NCBI RefSeq assembly: GCF_026898135.2
Contig: NZ_CP114035.2
Coordinates: 434,001 to 498,000 of the forward strand
DNA from: Pseudomonas fortuita
GTDB taxonomy: Bacteria > Pseudomonadota > Gammaproteobacteria > Pseudomonadales > Pseudomonadaceae
Direction of reading: 5' to 3'
DNA length: 64,000 bases
This document shows, piece after piece, positions 63,666 through 64,000 of the stretch; positions within the stretch are counted from its first letter, which is position 1; the number at the start of each line of letters is the position of its first letter. Position numbers and translations under genes: made by a program. The notes under the pieces were generated by a model, which saw only the letters and a list, made by a program, of their open reading frames with translations, searched no databases and was not told where the DNA came from.

Positions 63666-64000
63666 TGGGCGGCCTGGTCAGCGCCAGGCAGCTTGATTTC
63701 AACGTAGGCTTCGTCGCGAATCTGGCGCAGCCAGGTTTGCAGCTCTTCGTCGTACTTGCGGTTGCGCAGGACGCTCTGGGCCTGTTGCTCACGTGCCTGT
63801 TCGGTGCTGTCGGTGGCGCGGCGGCCCAGCACTTCCAGAACGTGCCAGCCGTACTGGGTCTTGAACGGTTTGGTGACCACGCCTTGCTGGGCGTTGGCCA
63901 TCTGTTCGCGGAATTCCGGTACCAGGCTGTTCGGGTCTACCCAGTTGAGGTCGCCGCCGTTGAGCGCCGAACCCGGGTCTTCCGAGAAGCTTTTCGCCAG
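63662..64000 (-). CDS. surA: Periplasmic chaperone SurA, C-terminal end (runs off the right edge)
   Basis: The frame is open to the window edge. [34 protein letters not shown] and [20 protein letters not shown] are the second parvulin (PpiC) repeat and tail of SurA. Only about 112 codons are in the window. It lies just upstream of pdxA, the usual place. Confidence 0.9.
   Translation of the reverse strand: MAKSFSEDPGSALNGGDLNWVDPNSLVPEFREQMANAQQGVVTKPFKTQYGWHVLEVLGRRATDSTEQAREQQAQSVLRNRKYDEELQTWLRQIRDEAYVEIKLPGADQAAQ

Overview
The window is a piece of a high-GC Pseudomonas chromosome, almost certainly of the P. putida group. The order glcB, bioBFHCD, rsmY, pqqFABCDE plus a peptidase, davBA, rpoD-dnaG-rpsU/tsaD, spoVR-yeaH-prkA, and surA-pdxA-ksgA-apaGH-glpE is the P. 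putida order as I know it. The P. putida type of REP palindrome also occurs at several places. Most of the window is ordinary core genome.

Layout. 1-6.3 kb holds the start of glcB (malate synthase G), a GcvR-like ACT protein, rarD, srkA, a ModE-type regulator and comF. 6.27-10.85 kb is the biotin operon bioB-F-H-C-D, with tightly overlapping genes behind a promoter whose -35 lies inside a BirA-type operator. 11-17 kb has a small flagellar-rod-like protein, two paralogous acyl-CoA dehydrogenases on either side of a membrane diguanylate cyclase, and the small RNA rsmY with its GacA box. 17-20.8 kb has a LysR regulator, an acetylornithine-type aminotransferase, a 52-residue Pmp3/YqaE membrane peptide and an isolated polysaccharide-lyase-like gene. 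20.9-28.5 kb is the PQQ cluster, including the 23-residue pqqA. 28.6-31.1 kb is davA-davB (lysine to 5-aminovalerate). 31.2-31.7 kb has unusual secondary structure upstream of a DUF3077-type gene.

An integrated island occupies 32.9-42.5 kb. It lies between a 46-bp copy of the tRNA-Ile2(CAU) 3' end (32898-32943) and the complete tRNA gene (42445-42521). It carries a tyrosine integrase, an AlpA-like protein, a winged-helix replication/regulatory protein, a TraK-like protein and a recognisable IncP-type oriT. It also carries a set of degraded genes (traJ, integrase, toprim primase, spike-like fragment), an intact IS256-family element with 8-bp target duplications, and an AT-rich three-gene operon. 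That operon encodes a small basic protein, a DUF4297/Cap4-like nuclease and a zinc-hook SMC/ABC-type ATPase. The ATPase gene is split by one in-frame TAA. The operon looks like an anti-mobile-element defence system of Lamassu-like or unclassified DUF4297-ATPase type, and it is the most interesting content here.

42.5-64 kb returns to core genes: a substrate-binding/PAS/GGDEF/EAL protein, the macromolecular synthesis operon rpsU-dnaG-rpoD divergent from tsaD, plsY, folB-folK, cca, the stationary-phase/stress cluster spoVR-yeaH-prkA, and glpE-apaH-apaG-ksgA-pdxA-surA, all on the minus strand. surA runs off the right edge and glcB off the left edge. Assignments rest on reading translations and motifs; no database search was possible.
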